In this document: positions 34,087-43,209 of the stretch, piece by piece
Layout: the number at the start of each line of letters is the position of its first letter
Position numbering within the stretch: the stretch's first letter is position 1
Assembly (NCBI GenBank): GCA_964415675.1
Contig: CAYQBG010000002.1
Location: 202,026-266,025 of the forward strand
Origin: UBA5336 sp964415675
Lineage (GTDB): Bacteria; Pseudomonadota; Alphaproteobacteria; Caulobacterales; Hyphomonadaceae
Direction of reading: 5' to 3'
Length of the DNA stretch: 64,000 bases
Notes under the pieces: model-generated
What the model was told of the DNA's origin: nothing
Seen by the model: only the letters and a program-made list of their open reading frames with translations
Database searches by the model: none
Program-made: the position numbers and the translations under genes

Positions 34087-34743
34087 CTATTCCCCGTCTT
34101 CGTCGCTGCCCTGAGAGATCGCCTCGACTTCATCGGGTGCGACCTCGCCCTCGTCCTCGTCGGCGGTTGCGCCAGTTGCCACGCGGCCGGCAATTGTCGC
34201 AATCGTGAAGTCGCGATCCGTAATTGTCGGTTCGGCGTCGGAGGGAAGCGTGATGTCTGAAATCTTGATATTGTCGCCGATTTCCAATGCCGAGACATCG
34301 GCTTCGAGATATTCGGGAATATTGCCGGCCGGCACCAGGAGTTCGACTGCGTGGCGCACGACATTCAGTGTGCCGCCGCGCTTGATGCCCGGGCAGACTT
34401 CTTCGCCCTTGAAATGCACAGCCACTTCGACGGCGATCGTCTGCTTGGCGTTGACGCGGTAGAGATCGACATGCACCGGCTCGTCTGTGACCGGATGCAC
34501 CTGAATGTCCTGCGGGATCACAAGCTGTTTCTTGCCGTCATGGATCAGTGTTGCGGTCGAGGCGAGGAACTGGCCGGTATTGATAGCCTTGATCACTTCA
34601 TTCTTGCGCAGGCTGATCGCCACGGGTGCGAGATCGCCGCCATAGAGCACCCCGGGGACCTTGCCTTGCCGGCGGGCTTCGCGCGCGCCGCCCTTGCCAA
34701 TACGCTCGCGCACTTCGACGTTAAATACGATATCTTCTGACAT
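34087..34743 (-). CDS. rplY: 50S ribosomal protein L25, long (Ctc) form
   Basis: A 218-residue L25 of the two-domain Ctc type that binds 5S rRNA. The N-terminal domain has VEVRERIGKGGAREARRQGKVPGVLYGG; the TL5-like C-terminal domain has PVHVDLYRV, VHFKGEEVCPGIKRGGTLNVVRHAVELLVPAGNIPEYLEADVS; an acidic tail ends the protein. The upstream gap to prs (34744-34892) holds no other gene. Confidence 0.96.
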   Translation of the reverse strand: MSEDIVFNVEVRERIGKGGAREARRQGKVPGVLYGGDLAPVAISLRKNEVIKAINTGQFLASTATLIHDGKKQLVIPQDIQVHPVTDEPVHVDLYRVNAKQTIAVEVAVHFKGEEVCPGIKRGGTLNVVRHAVELLVPAGNIPEYLEADVSALEIGDNIKISDITLPSDAEPTITDRDFTIATIAGRVATGATADEDEGEVAPDEVEAISQGSDEDGE

Positions 34744-34892
34744 TGCTTGTTCCTTCGCCCTGAAGTCCGCCGCCCCTCAAGCCGGGTGCGGTAACAGCCT
34801 GACACAAGCGGCCTCGCGCCGCAGGTTACATGGGAGACGCGGCCTATACAGCAGGGACGCAGCCAGGGCAAGCACCGCGCGGATAGCAAAAA

Positions 34893-35825
34893 CTAGTCGA
34901 ACAGTTTCGACACGCTTTCCTTGTTGGCTATGCGCCGGATCGCCTCGCCGAGCAGAGGGGCGACTGTCAGTACGCGCAGCGACCTGGATTTGACGTCCTC
35001 TTCGCGCTGCTGGATCGTGTCGCAGGCGACGACTTCATCGAGTTCAGAGGATTCCACCCGCTTGATTGCGCTTTTGGAGAACACCCCATGGGTGACATAA
35101 GCGGTCACCCGGGTCGCGCCTTTCGCTTTCAGTGCGGCCGCGGCATTGCAAAGAGTTCCACCCGAGTCGCAGATATCGTCAACCAGCACGCAGTGGCGAC
35201 CATCGACATCGCCAATAATGTTCATGACTTCACTCTCACCCGCTTTCGGGCGGCGCTTGTCGACAATTGCAAGATCGACCCCAAGCCTGTTCGCCAGCGC
35301 CCGGGCGCGGACAACCCCGCCGACATCAGGAGAGATGATCATCAGGTCTTTCAGCTTCAGGCGTTTGCGGATGTCCTCTTCCATGACCGGTGCGGCGATG
35401 AGATTGTCGGTCGGAACATCGAAAAAGCCCTGAATCTGGCCGGCGTGCAGGTCCATGGTCAGCACCCGGTCGGCACCGGCCGCGGCGATCAGGTTGGCCA
35501 CGAGCTTGGCCGAGATCGGCGTGCGGCCATCGGTCTTGCGGTCCTGGCGGGCATAGCCGAAATAAGGAATCACCGCCGTGATCCGCTGGGCCGAGGCTCT
35601 TGTGAGCGCATCAAGGCAGATCAGGAGTTCCATTAGCGTGTCATTGGCCGGATAAGAGGTCGACTGGATGACATAGATGTCTTCGCCGCGGACATTCTCG
35701 TTGACGCGGACGAAAATCTCATTGTCGGAGAAGCGTTCAATGCGGCGCTCGGTGAGCGGGGCGTCGAGATAGTCCGCTATGGCCTCTGCGAGTGGGAGGT
35801 TTGCGGTACAGGAGATCAGTTTCAT
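34893..35825 (-). CDS. prs: Ribose-phosphate pyrophosphokinase
   Basis: A 310-residue PRPP synthase that makes phosphoribosyl pyrophosphate from ribose-5-phosphate and ATP. Motifs are FSDNEIFVRVNENVRGEDIYVIQS, the ATP loop YFGYARQDRKTDGRTPISAKL, TMDLHAGQIQGFFDVPTDNL, and the PRPP loop VLVDDICDSGGTLCNAA. ATG 35825 is chosen because family homology starts exactly at MKLISCTANLPLAEAIADYL. Confidence 0.97.
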   Translation of the reverse strand: MKLISCTANLPLAEAIADYLDAPLTERRIERFSDNEIFVRVNENVRGEDIYVIQSTSYPANDTLMELLICLDALTRASAQRITAVIPYFGYARQDRKTDGRTPISAKLVANLIAAAGADRVLTMDLHAGQIQGFFDVPTDNLIAAPVMEEDIRKRLKLKDLMIISPDVGGVVRARALANRLGVDLAIVDKRRPKAGESEVMNIIGDVDGRHCVLVDDICDSGGTLCNAAAALKAKGATRVTAYVTHGVFSKSAIKRVESSELDEVVACDTIQQREEDVKSRSLRVLTVAPLLGEAIRRIANKESVSKLFD

Positions 35826-35923
35826 GAGTGAGGCGGGTCCGGCGGCTGGCTTGGAGCGGGGTGTCATCTTCCTGTCGCAAAGCTCGCCGGCTTGCAACGT
35901 CTCGCGGCTTCGAAAATTGCCGC

Positions 35924-36697
35924 TCAGTGACGAAGCATGATCACTGAGGCATTGCGGCCATAGTCGGGTTCGCCGCGATGATTGCGCCGGCGATTGGAAA
36001 AATATGTCTCTTCCATCTCACAGGTGTCGTGATCGAGCCGGTCGATCCCGGCCAGTCCCAGCCGGAAAAGCTGGCTTTCGACATAGCCCGTCAGGTCGAA
36101 CTGCCAACGCTCACCTGCGCCCCGGGCGAAGAAGGCGGCGTTCTCGCCGGCTGCGAGAAACCGTTCACGAAATTCCGGGCCAACCTCATAGCTCGCCTGT
36201 TGTATGGCCGGGCCGATGGCGGCATGGATCGAGGATGGGCGGGCGCCGCGCGCGACCATTGCCTCGACACATGCCTCGGCGACGCCGGCGAGCGCGCCTT
36301 TCCATCCGGCATGGGCCGCAGCGACAATTCCCGCCGTGTCATCGGCGAACAGGACCGGCACACAATCGGCTGTGAGAATGGCGAGGGCAATCCCCGGCAT
36401 CGCTGTGACCATCGCATCGGCCTGGCGACGGCCCGGCGTGGCAGCATCGATCTGCGCCACGTCCGTCCCGTGTACCTGATGGACCGAGACGAGTTGGCGC
36501 GCACCCATCGCCGCAGCGATCCGGCGACGGTTTTCATCGACCGCATCAGCCTTGTCGCTGGACCCGTGGCCGGTATTGAGACTCGAATAAAGCCCCTGCG
36601 AGACGCCCCCACAGCGGCCGAAAAATCCGTGCGCGACTGTCTTGCGGGCTGCAAGCAATGGCGAAGTTTCGAAGGGCGGTCGGTCAGGCATGGTCAC
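35924..36697 (-). CDS. pgeF: Multi-copper polyphenol oxidase/purine nucleoside phosphorylase family (PgeF/YfiH)
   Basis: A 257-residue YfiH-type protein. The metal-site segments are visible: VSVHQVHGTDV, ILTADCVPVLFAD and IVAAAHAGWKGALAGV, followed by AAIGPAIQQASYEVGPEF. E. coli YfiH (PgeF) edits peptidoglycan precursors; other members show purine nucleoside phosphorylase or laccase activity. Lies 3 bases after the methyltransferase gene in the lgt operon. Confidence 0.92.
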   Translation of the reverse strand: MTMPDRPPFETSPLLAARKTVAHGFFGRCGGVSQGLYSSLNTGHGSSDKADAVDENRRRIAAAMGARQLVSVHQVHGTDVAQIDAATPGRRQADAMVTAMPGIALAILTADCVPVLFADDTAGIVAAAHAGWKGALAGVAEACVEAMVARGARPSSIHAAIGPAIQQASYEVGPEFRERFLAAGENAAFFARGAGERWQFDLTGYVESQLFRLGLAGIDRLDHDTCEMEETYFSNRRRNHRGEPDYGRNASVIMLRH

Positions 36698-36700
36698 ATT

Positions 36701-37744
36701 TCAGAAAGCGGTGGGCGGGGGCAGGCCGGCGCTGGACAAGCAAATGGCCTTGAAACGCTCACCCATTTCGCCGGGGTCGACAAGTCGGGAGACGGACCGG
36801 AATGTCACTTCCGCAGCGTCGGGATTGGCCGAGATCAGCGCGTTGAGACGCGCCTGGATGCCGAGATGCGCCAGGAAGTGCCCCTGCATGAGCGGGCCAG
36901 CGACATTGATTCCGCTCGAAGCACAAAGCCGCTTCAGGCGGCCAAAATCGACGTCCACGGTGAGATCGGCTTTGCCGGGTTGGTCAAGGGGGTCCACCTG
37001 TTCGCTGTCCCGAAAGGCCCTCAGCGTATCGCCTGGCGGTGCCGAGGCCGGTCCATAATCGATGAAGAGTGTGCGAAAGGGCGCCTTGCGCCGGGCGAAG
37101 AAGCCGGTGATTTCGTCAAGTGCAGGCTGAAGGTCGATCTCGTCTGCCGTATCAGGCAGGGCCTCGGCCATTTGCGAAGGGCGATTATCGGCCAGGCCGA
37201 AGCTCAGCGCGCCAGTATCGGAAAGTCCCACAACGCGTTCGTTCCAGGTCTCACCGATACGAACAAACTGGCGCGCGGGCAGGCAGTCCAGAAACTCGTT
37301 GCCGATACAGATGAGGGGTCGATCAGGAAGTGCGCGCCACTCATTGATCTGCGAGGGGGCGTGGTCGCCAAGACGCTCCGCCTGAAGCGCGAGAAGCGAG
37401 GGGCTGGTCTCAACCAGACATAATCGCATCGCCTCCATGAAGCCGGTGTCGAGACTGGCTGCCCGCAGCGCGTCCACCATCAGCGTGCCGCGGCCAGGAC
37501 CGAGTTCGGCGAGGATGAATGGCGTTGGGCACCCTATCGCGTGCCATTCCTGCACTGCCCAGAGCCCGATCAGTTCGCCAAAGACCTGGCTGAGTTCCGG
37601 CGCCGTGATGAAGTCCCGCCCGAGGCCAGGCTGGGTCGAATAGTAACCGCCGGCCGGATCGTGAAGACACAGCGCCATATAGGTCGAGACCGGAATCGGC
37701 CCTTCGCTTGCGATGATTTCGGTAATTCTGCCTTCAAGCGTCAC
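36701..37744 (-). CDS. MidA/NDUFAF7-like SAM-dependent methyltransferase
   Basis: A 347-residue class I methyltransferase of the MidA family: GPIPVSTYMALCLHDPAGGYYSTQPGLGRDFITAPELSQVFGELIGLW, then LAELGPGRGTLMVDAL (SAM loop) and CIGNEFLDCLPARQFV. The mitochondrial homologue NDUFAF7 methylates a complex I subunit; the bacterial role is inferred. Start is GTG 37744, overlapping the lgt stop as GTGA. Confidence 0.9.
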   Translation of the reverse strand: MTLEGRITEIIASEGPIPVSTYMALCLHDPAGGYYSTQPGLGRDFITAPELSQVFGELIGLWAVQEWHAIGCPTPFILAELGPGRGTLMVDALRAASLDTGFMEAMRLCLVETSPSLLALQAERLGDHAPSQINEWRALPDRPLICIGNEFLDCLPARQFVRIGETWNERVVGLSDTGALSFGLADNRPSQMAEALPDTADEIDLQPALDEITGFFARRKAPFRTLFIDYGPASAPPGDTLRAFRDSEQVDPLDQPGKADLTVDVDFGRLKRLCASSGINVAGPLMQGHFLAHLGIQARLNALISANPDAAEVTFRSVSRLVDPGEMGERFKAICLSSAGLPPPTAF

Positions 37745-38703
37745 GTTCTGGCGATGTCCCGGGGCGTGCGGATGGATTGGACGACAAGCCAGGCGCCACC
37801 GATCCACATCGGAATTGAGAGCAGCATTCCCATCGTGACATGCCCGGGAAGGAAGTCGAGAAAACCGATATGAGCATCGGGCTCACGGAAATTCTCGGCG
37901 ATCGACCGCCCGATCCCGTAAAGCAGCAGGAACAGGCCGGCCGCAAGGCCCGGGCGGGCAAGGACGCGAACACTGAAGACCAGCCCCGCCAGAAGGACCA
38001 GCGGGATGAGCCCTTCGAGGACCGCTTCGTAAAGCTGGCTGGGGTGGCGGGGCATTTCGGGCTCGTAACAGCCGAAGCGGCCGATATTGTCGCGGCAATA
38101 GACCCACGTCTTTTCCGCCCAGTCATAAGCGCCCGGCGCCGCGCCGACATGAGCTTCGGGAAACACCATCCCCATGGGGCCGTCTGTGTGGCGACCATAA
38201 AGCTCGGCATTGATGAAATTGGCCAGCCGACCGAAGAACAGTCCGATCGGCGTTACGACACCGGCAATATCGGCGACCTGAAGCAGACTGACCCCGCGCC
38301 GGCGTGCGATCCAGAATATGGCCAGCGCCACTCCAATCAGCCCGCCATGAAAACTCATTCCGCCTTCCCAGACGCGCAGCAGCATCATCGGGTCGTCGGC
38401 AAGCCGATCAGCCTGGAAAGGCAGCTGGTAGAACAGGATATAACCAATCCTGCCCCCCAAAATAACGCCGAGAATTGCATAGAACAAGAGATCGTCAATA
38501 TCGTCTGTGCCGGGCGGTGAGGCGTTGCCGAACAGTTGCGGGCGACGCACCAGCGCCACGGCATATCGCCAGGCGAGAATCAGCCCGACGATATAGGAAA
38601 GGGCATACCAGCGGATCGGAAAATGCACCGGTCCGACATCGATTGTGAACAGGGCAGGGCTGATCTCCGGAAAGGAGAGTGCCGAAAACAGCAGCGTCGA
38701 CAT
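37741..38703 (-). CDS. lgt: Prolipoprotein diacylglyceryl transferase
   Basis: A 320-residue inner-membrane enzyme that lipidates the lipobox Cys of prolipoproteins. Seven or more hydrophobic segments; signature regions are RWYALSYIVGLILAWRYA, GGRIGYILFYQL, WEGGMSFHGGLIGVALAI with the key His, and GRLANFINAELYGRHTDGPMGMVF. ATG 38703 follows GGGGAAAGG. Its clients in this window include the lipobox proteins at 621-1928, 3277-3954 and 43210-44079. Confidence 0.97.
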   Translation of the reverse strand: MSTLLFSALSFPEISPALFTIDVGPVHFPIRWYALSYIVGLILAWRYAVALVRRPQLFGNASPPGTDDIDDLLFYAILGVILGGRIGYILFYQLPFQADRLADDPMMLLRVWEGGMSFHGGLIGVALAIFWIARRRGVSLLQVADIAGVVTPIGLFFGRLANFINAELYGRHTDGPMGMVFPEAHVGAAPGAYDWAEKTWVYCRDNIGRFGCYEPEMPRHPSQLYEAVLEGLIPLVLLAGLVFSVRVLARPGLAAGLFLLLYGIGRSIAENFREPDAHIGFLDFLPGHVTMGMLLSIPMWIGGAWLVVQSIRTPRDIART

Positions 38704-38786
38704 GGGTTTGACCTTTCCCCGCTCTGGTGGAGTTCCCATGTGCAATGTGCGACACAAGAGTGCAAGCGCGTGAATGGAGATGTCAC

Positions 38787-39053
38787 ATGGCCGCAACAAA
38801 TCCACTGCTGGACGATCTTGCGGGGCTCGCCACCGGAGCCATGGGCGCTGCGCGCGCTGCTGGCGACGAAGCGCGCACCGCTATGCAGTCGCGCATTCGT
38901 GCAATGGTCGCCGACATGGATCTTGCAGAGAGAGACGAAGTCGAGGCGATCAAGCAGATCGCGATTTCCGCACTTGAGCGTGCTGAAGCGCTGGAGGCGC
39001 GGGTGGCTGAACTCGAAGCGAACAAGTCCAGGCGTGGTTCTGCCAAGTCCTGA
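38787..39053 (+). CDS. UbiK-like accessory factor (BMFP domain)
   Basis: An 88-residue protein of the BMFP/YqiC type: an N-terminal amphipathic region (NPLLDDLAGLATGAMGAARAAGDEAR) and a C-terminal coiled coil (ALERAEALEARVAELEANK). UbiK supports ubiquinone biosynthesis in enterics and binds lipid. GGAG precedes ATG 38787. Divergent from lgt. Confidence 0.82.
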   Translation: MAATNPLLDDLAGLATGAMGAARAAGDEARTAMQSRIRAMVADMDLAERDEVEAIKQIAISALERAEALEARVAELEANKSRRGSAKS

Positions 39054-39164
39054 AAGATATTTTTTCCGGTGGAAGCGTGTGACCGAGCGCCTTGCGGGCG
39101 ATCAGCGCCATGTTAGCTTCGCTAAGTGCATATGCGGCACCTCAATGATTCGGAGGGCAACCTT

Positions 39165-39671
39165 ATGAGCCTGAACCCGTCTGAAAGCCATGAAGACCGT
39201 CACGAGGCGCTCGACCTGATCGAGGAGTTTCTCGAGGCGAATGGCTGGCAGAATGAGCGCGACGATTTCGATGAGGCGCTCCAGTGCATCTGCCCGACCC
39301 GGTGGGGCGAAATGGGCGCGCTATTTGCCCTGCGCCGCGACCCGGATGCCGTGCATTTTTCCGTGACCCTTGATATCAAACCGCAATCGGCCCGCCGTGC
39401 GGCCATCGCCGAGCTTGTGATGATGTGCAACGAGCGGCTCTGGCTTGGCCATTTCGACTATTGGGCGGAAGAAGGTGTCATCCTTTTCCGCCATGCCTTG
39501 CCAATGCTTGATCGCGACGCGCCCAGCGCAGGCGAGATCCGCGCCGTGATGGCAGCAGCTGTCGATTCCGTCGAACGGTTTGTTCCGGCCTTCAATTTCC
39601 TCATCTGGGCCGGTAAATCCCCGCGCGAGGCCATCGATGCGGTGATGTTCGAAACCGTGGGCGAGGCCTGA
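39165..39671 (+). CDS. YbjN domain-containing protein
   Basis: A 168-residue protein of the YbjN family (sensory transduction regulator fold): EALDLIEEFLEANGWQNERDDFDEALQC, WGEMGALFALRRDPDAVHFSVTLDIKP and NERLWLGHFDYWAEEGVILFRHAL. Function is unknown; E. coli YbjN affects motility and stress responses. ATG 39165 has GGAGGG upstream. Sits 40 bases ahead of proC. Confidence 0.86.
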   Translation: MSLNPSESHEDRHEALDLIEEFLEANGWQNERDDFDEALQCICPTRWGEMGALFALRRDPDAVHFSVTLDIKPQSARRAAIAELVMMCNERLWLGHFDYWAEEGVILFRHALPMLDRDAPSAGEIRAVMAAAVDSVERFVPAFNFLIWAGKSPREAIDAVMFETVGEA

Positions 39672-39711
39672 GCCGGGCAAAACCCGAAGGGCTGCAGTGG
39701 AGTGAACAGAC

Positions 39712-40527
39712 ATGGCACAGGGACGGCTGGTCCTTTTTGGTGCGGGCCAGATGGGCGGAGCACTCGCCCAAGGCTGGCTGGCACGGCGCAACGGACCGAA
39801 ACCGGTTATCGTCGATCCTGAACCGTCGCCGCGCGTTGAAGACTGGGCAAGCCAGGGCAAGGTGACCCTGAATCCGGCGCCGAAGGCTGCCGGAACGCTG
39901 GTGATCGCCGTCAAGCCGCAGCTGTTCCGCTCGCTCGCTGAAGCGGTGCTGCCCTGGGTGGGGCCAGAAACACTCGTCGTGTCGATCATGGCGGGGTGGC
40001 GGATTGAGCAGGTTTCCAATCTTCTGGAGGCTGAGCGGGTCATTCGCGTCATGCCCAACACGCCCGGTGCAATCGGGCAGGGGGTCTGCCTCCTTGCGGC
40101 AGGAGTCGGGGCTGGCAAGTCCGACATTGCGCGCGCGGGCGACCTGATGGAGCCGCTGGGACTTGTCGAAGGCCCAATGGGCGAGGATGAGCTCAGCCTT
40201 GCCACCGGATTGTCCGGTTCGGGGCCGGCTTATGTCTTTCTGCTGGCCGAGGCGCTCGCGGCAGCTGGCGAGGCAGAAGGGCTGGACGAGGCGCGCGCCG
40301 CACGCCTGGCACGCCAGACCGTGATCGGCGCGGCGGCATTGATGGCGCAGAGCGAGAGCGACCCATCAAAGCTTCGCCGGGCGGTGACCTCGCCCGGCGG
40401 CGTGACCCAGGCTGCGCTGGATGTCTTGATGGACGATCACGGGATGCCTTTTCTGTTTCGTCAGGCCCTGCGGGCCGCGGTCCAGCGTGACCGCAAGCTC
40501 TCACGCGATGCGGAAGGTGACGAATGA
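39712..40527 (+). CDS. proC: Pyrroline-5-carboxylate reductase
   Basis: A 271-residue NAD(P)H enzyme that makes proline from pyrroline-5-carboxylate. Motifs: LVLFGAGQMGGALAQGWL (Rossmann), VIAVKPQLF, VIRVMPNTPGAIGQGVCLL, TGLSGSGPAYVFLLAEAL and the C-terminal KLRRAVTSPGGVTQAALDVL. Overlaps the following gene by 4 bases. Confidence 0.96.
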   Translation: MAQGRLVLFGAGQMGGALAQGWLARRNGPKPVIVDPEPSPRVEDWASQGKVTLNPAPKAAGTLVIAVKPQLFRSLAEAVLPWVGPETLVVSIMAGWRIEQVSNLLEAERVIRVMPNTPGAIGQGVCLLAAGVGAGKSDIARAGDLMEPLGLVEGPMGEDELSLATGLSGSGPAYVFLLAEALAAAGEAEGLDEARAARLARQTVIGAAALMAQSESDPSKLRRAVTSPGGVTQAALDVLMDDHGMPFLFRQALRAAVQRDRKLSRDAEGDE

Positions 40528-41183
40528 GCGATAAGGCAGAAATTCTCGATAAAGGCGTGAAAGCCGCGCTGGAACTGGCCGCCATAGAGGGCTGGCCGGC
40601 TGTCACGCTTGCGGCGATTGCCGACCGGGCCGGCCTTGCCCTGTCCGATTTCCACGGGGGCGCCGACAAGCTGGCCATCGGCCATGCGACTGAGGCCCAT
40701 TTTGATCGCGCCATGTCGCAGGACAGCGCCGTCCTGGACGGGACGCCGCGCGAACGCCTGTTCGACGTGCTGATGATGCGATTCGAGGCCATGGAGCCTT
40801 ATCGCGGCGGCCTTTTGTCTTTCTGGAAATGGCGCGAGCGCCATCCCGCCGAGCTTGTTCGTATGCTGGCAGACCGGCAGGCGACGGCCCGCTGGGGGCT
40901 GGTCTGTGCCGGTCTTGACGGATCCGAAAACGTGCCGACCGGGCTGAAAGGGGTCAATCTCGCATGGGTCGTGACACAGGCGTCACGCGCCTGGCGGCGC
41001 GATTCAGCGCCTGATTTTGCGAAGACAATGTCTGTTCTCGACAAGCAACTGCGCGCAGCAGAAGAGCGCGAAGACTGGCTAGGTCGTGTCTTAGGCGGGA
41101 AGCAAAAGCGTCGGGATGAAACCTCTTCGGAAGGCGGCGCCACAGGCGAAAGCGATCGTCCGCAACCGGAAGCGGCTGCCTGA
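40524..41183 (+). CDS. TetR-fold/COQ9-like protein
   Basis: A 219-residue protein with a TetR-like N-terminal helix-turn-helix (LDKGVKAALELAAIEGWPAVTLAAIADRAGLALSDFHGGADKLAIG) and a C-terminal helical domain with RLFDVLMMRFEAMEPYRGGLLSFW. This matches the alphaproteobacterial COQ9-like branch of the TetR fold better than a drug-responsive repressor. Mitochondrial COQ9 assists ubiquinone synthesis, and a UbiK-like gene is 1.5 kb upstream. DNA binding cannot be excluded. The tail (last 30 residues) is polar and disordered. Confidence 0.68.
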   Translation: MSDKAEILDKGVKAALELAAIEGWPAVTLAAIADRAGLALSDFHGGADKLAIGHATEAHFDRAMSQDSAVLDGTPRERLFDVLMMRFEAMEPYRGGLLSFWKWRERHPAELVRMLADRQATARWGLVCAGLDGSENVPTGLKGVNLAWVVTQASRAWRRDSAPDFAKTMSVLDKQLRAAEEREDWLGRVLGGKQKRRDETSSEGGATGESDRPQPEAAA

Positions 41184-41279
41184 GATGTGTGGCCGGCAGA
41201 GCCATAGCGCAAAGTCCGGTCGCCAGATTCCTGTCCCGACCTGACACGCAAGCCAAGCGGTCTTGCCGCGCTTCCATAT

Positions 41280-41636
41280 TCAGGCTGCGCGGGCGACCCC
41301 GGCCTCAGCAACTCCGTCGATCGCCGGCGCCATCAGTTCGCGCAGAAAGCCTGTCCCGGACGGTGTGCGTTCAACGAATACGCTGCGCAGGTCATCCTCG
41401 TCCGGGCGGCGGCGGACGAAATCATGCCGTGCCAGAGCGTCCAGCGCCCGGGTGACGGCCGGCTTGGCAACATTTAGTCGCTCGGCGAGCCCGCGCACTG
41501 TATGCGGGCCAGCCTCCAGTGCCACGATGAGCAACACGCCAAGTTGGCGGGCGGTCAGGTCGGGGCCCTGTTCGCGCACGCTGCGCACCATCACATTACG
41601 CAGCAATTCCAGAGCGTCACGTTCGCCAAGACCCAT
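41280..41636 (-). CDS. MarR family transcriptional regulator
   Basis: A 118-residue winged-helix protein: LTARQLGVLLIVALEAGPHTVRGLAERLNVAKPAVTRALDALARHDFVRRRPDEDDLRSVFVERTPSG includes the recognition helix and the beta-wing with Asp-Asp-Arg-Ser typical of MarR proteins. Targets are unknown. The C-terminal dimerisation helix is shorter than usual. Confidence 0.88.
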   Translation of the reverse strand: MGLGERDALELLRNVMVRSVREQGPDLTARQLGVLLIVALEAGPHTVRGLAERLNVAKPAVTRALDALARHDFVRRRPDEDDLRSVFVERTPSGTGFLRELMAPAIDGVAEAGVARAA

Positions 41637-41721
41637 GTTTTGTCACCCGGTTCATACTGATGGAATATAAACAGTCGAGTGATTTGCGCGGGTCGTAAAG
41701 CCTCCTGATCGTCTGCTGGTC

Positions 41722-43086
41722 TCAGCTGCCATAGCGCGAATCCAGATAGGCCCAGCTTGCGCGCAGCCCGGTCGCGGCGCCGCCGGCTGGGCGTGTGTAC
41801 TTGCCTTCGCGCCAGGCCCAGATGTCGAAATGAACCCAGCGTGTCGTGTCCACGAATTGGGCCAGGTAGACCGCCGCGGTGATCGAGCCGGCCATGCGCC
41901 CGCCGGAATTCGAAATGTCGGCCACGGAACTGTCGAGCATGGCCTTGTAGGGCCGCCAGAGGGGCATCCGCCAGACCGGCTCACCGCTCGCCTGCGCCGT
42001 GTTTGTGAGACTTGCGGCAATCTCCTCGTCATCCGTATAGAATGGCGGCAGGTCCGGACCGAGGGCGACCCGGGCCGCACCGGTCAGTGTTGCGAAATCA
42101 AGGATCAGGTCGGGCTCGGACTCACAGGCCCGCGCCAGTGCATCGCAAAGGATGAGCCGTCCCTCAGCATCCGTATTGTCGATTTCGACACGCAGGCCCT
42201 TGCGCGTCGCCAGCACATCACCGGGACGGAAGGCATGTCCTGCCACCGAATTTTCGACGGCCGGGATATAGAGCTTCAGGTGCACGGGCAGGCCTGCCCC
42301 CATGACGAGTGAGGCCAGTGCGATGGCATGTGCGGCCCCGCCCATATCCTTTTTCATCAGCCGCATATAGTCGCCGGTCTTGATGTTAAGCCCGCCCGTG
42401 TCGAAGGCGACACCCTTGCCGACGAGGGCAAGCTGGGGGTGGCAAGGATCGCCCCATTCAAGCTCGATGAAACGCGGCGGGACGGGGCCGGCGCGGCCAA
42501 CGGCATGCACCATGGGATAATTCTGCGCGAGGAGTTCGTCGCCAATGATGGTTTCGAGACGTGCACCATGGTTTTCGGCCAGGTCAGAGATGACGGCCTG
42601 TATGGCGTTCGGGCCCATGTCTTCGGCCGGCGTGTTGACCATGTCCCGGCACAGGCGTGCGGCCTCGGCTTCGCGCGACAGCGCACTGGTATCCTCGCCG
42701 TCCGGCATCACAAGCCTCGGCGGACCGGCGGTCGCTGTCTGGTAAGTCTTGAACCGGTAGGCGCCATCTGCCCAGCCGGCTGCGGTCCAGGAGAAAGACC
42801 AGTCATCCGGCTTTGCGGCAATCGCATAGTCACCCTCGGGCAGCCGCGCGGAGAGGGCGGCCACAGCCAGGCCGTCACGTGCCTCTCCGAGCCCGAAAAG
42901 GACATCGCTGATGCGCCCTTCGCCATCCGGCATCAGGACCATCTGGCCGGCGCGTGCCCTGAACCCCTGCGCATTCGCAAAGGCGGCAAGTGGCGCGGGC
43001 AGGGCCGCAGAAGCAAAGCCTGCCTGGCTGAGCAGGTGGACGCGGGCCGGTTGCGTTGCGGGCGAAGTGGTGAAGGCGGCATGCAT
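41722..43086 (-). CDS. Leucyl aminopeptidase family (M17) metallopeptidase
   Basis: A 454-residue M17 peptidase that removes N-terminal residues from peptides. The dinuclear metal site is intact: LALVGKGVAFDTGGLNIKTGDYM (Lys, Asp), MKKDMGGAAHA (Asp) and the signature VEIDNTDAEGRLILCDAL (Asp, Glu, Arg). The N-terminal about 130 residues are less conserved, as in the PepB-like branch. AGGA precedes ATG 43086. Divergent from the TPR lipoprotein gene. Confidence 0.93.
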   Translation of the reverse strand: MHAAFTTSPATQPARVHLLSQAGFASAALPAPLAAFANAQGFRARAGQMVLMPDGEGRISDVLFGLGEARDGLAVAALSARLPEGDYAIAAKPDDWSFSWTAAGWADGAYRFKTYQTATAGPPRLVMPDGEDTSALSREAEAARLCRDMVNTPAEDMGPNAIQAVISDLAENHGARLETIIGDELLAQNYPMVHAVGRAGPVPPRFIELEWGDPCHPQLALVGKGVAFDTGGLNIKTGDYMRLMKKDMGGAAHAIALASLVMGAGLPVHLKLYIPAVENSVAGHAFRPGDVLATRKGLRVEIDNTDAEGRLILCDALARACESEPDLILDFATLTGAARVALGPDLPPFYTDDEEIAASLTNTAQASGEPVWRMPLWRPYKAMLDSSVADISNSGGRMAGSITAAVYLAQFVDTTRWVHFDIWAWREGKYTRPAGGAATGLRASWAYLDSRYGS

Positions 43087-43118
43087 GTGCAGGTTCCTGA
43101 ATGGCAGCGTCGGGAGGG

Positions 43119-43149
43119 CGGTTAACGCCCGGCGGCGAAGCGTTAACCG
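43119..43149. promoter_or_regulatory. Inverted repeat with two CtrA half-sites, plus a degenerate CtrA box
   Basis: CGGTTAACGC (43119-43128) and GCGTTAACCG (43140-43149) are perfect 10-base arms around 11 bases, each with a TTAAC half-site. The right arm also starts TTAACCGAAACTTGA (43143-43157), which fits TTAA-N7-TTAA with one mismatch. It lies 60-90 bases upstream of the TPR lipoprotein gene. Confidence 0.5.
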
Positions 43150-43209
43150 AAACTTGACCCCGAAGGTGTGATGAGACGTTGAGAGCCAGATTCGTCAGGA
43201 GACATACAT

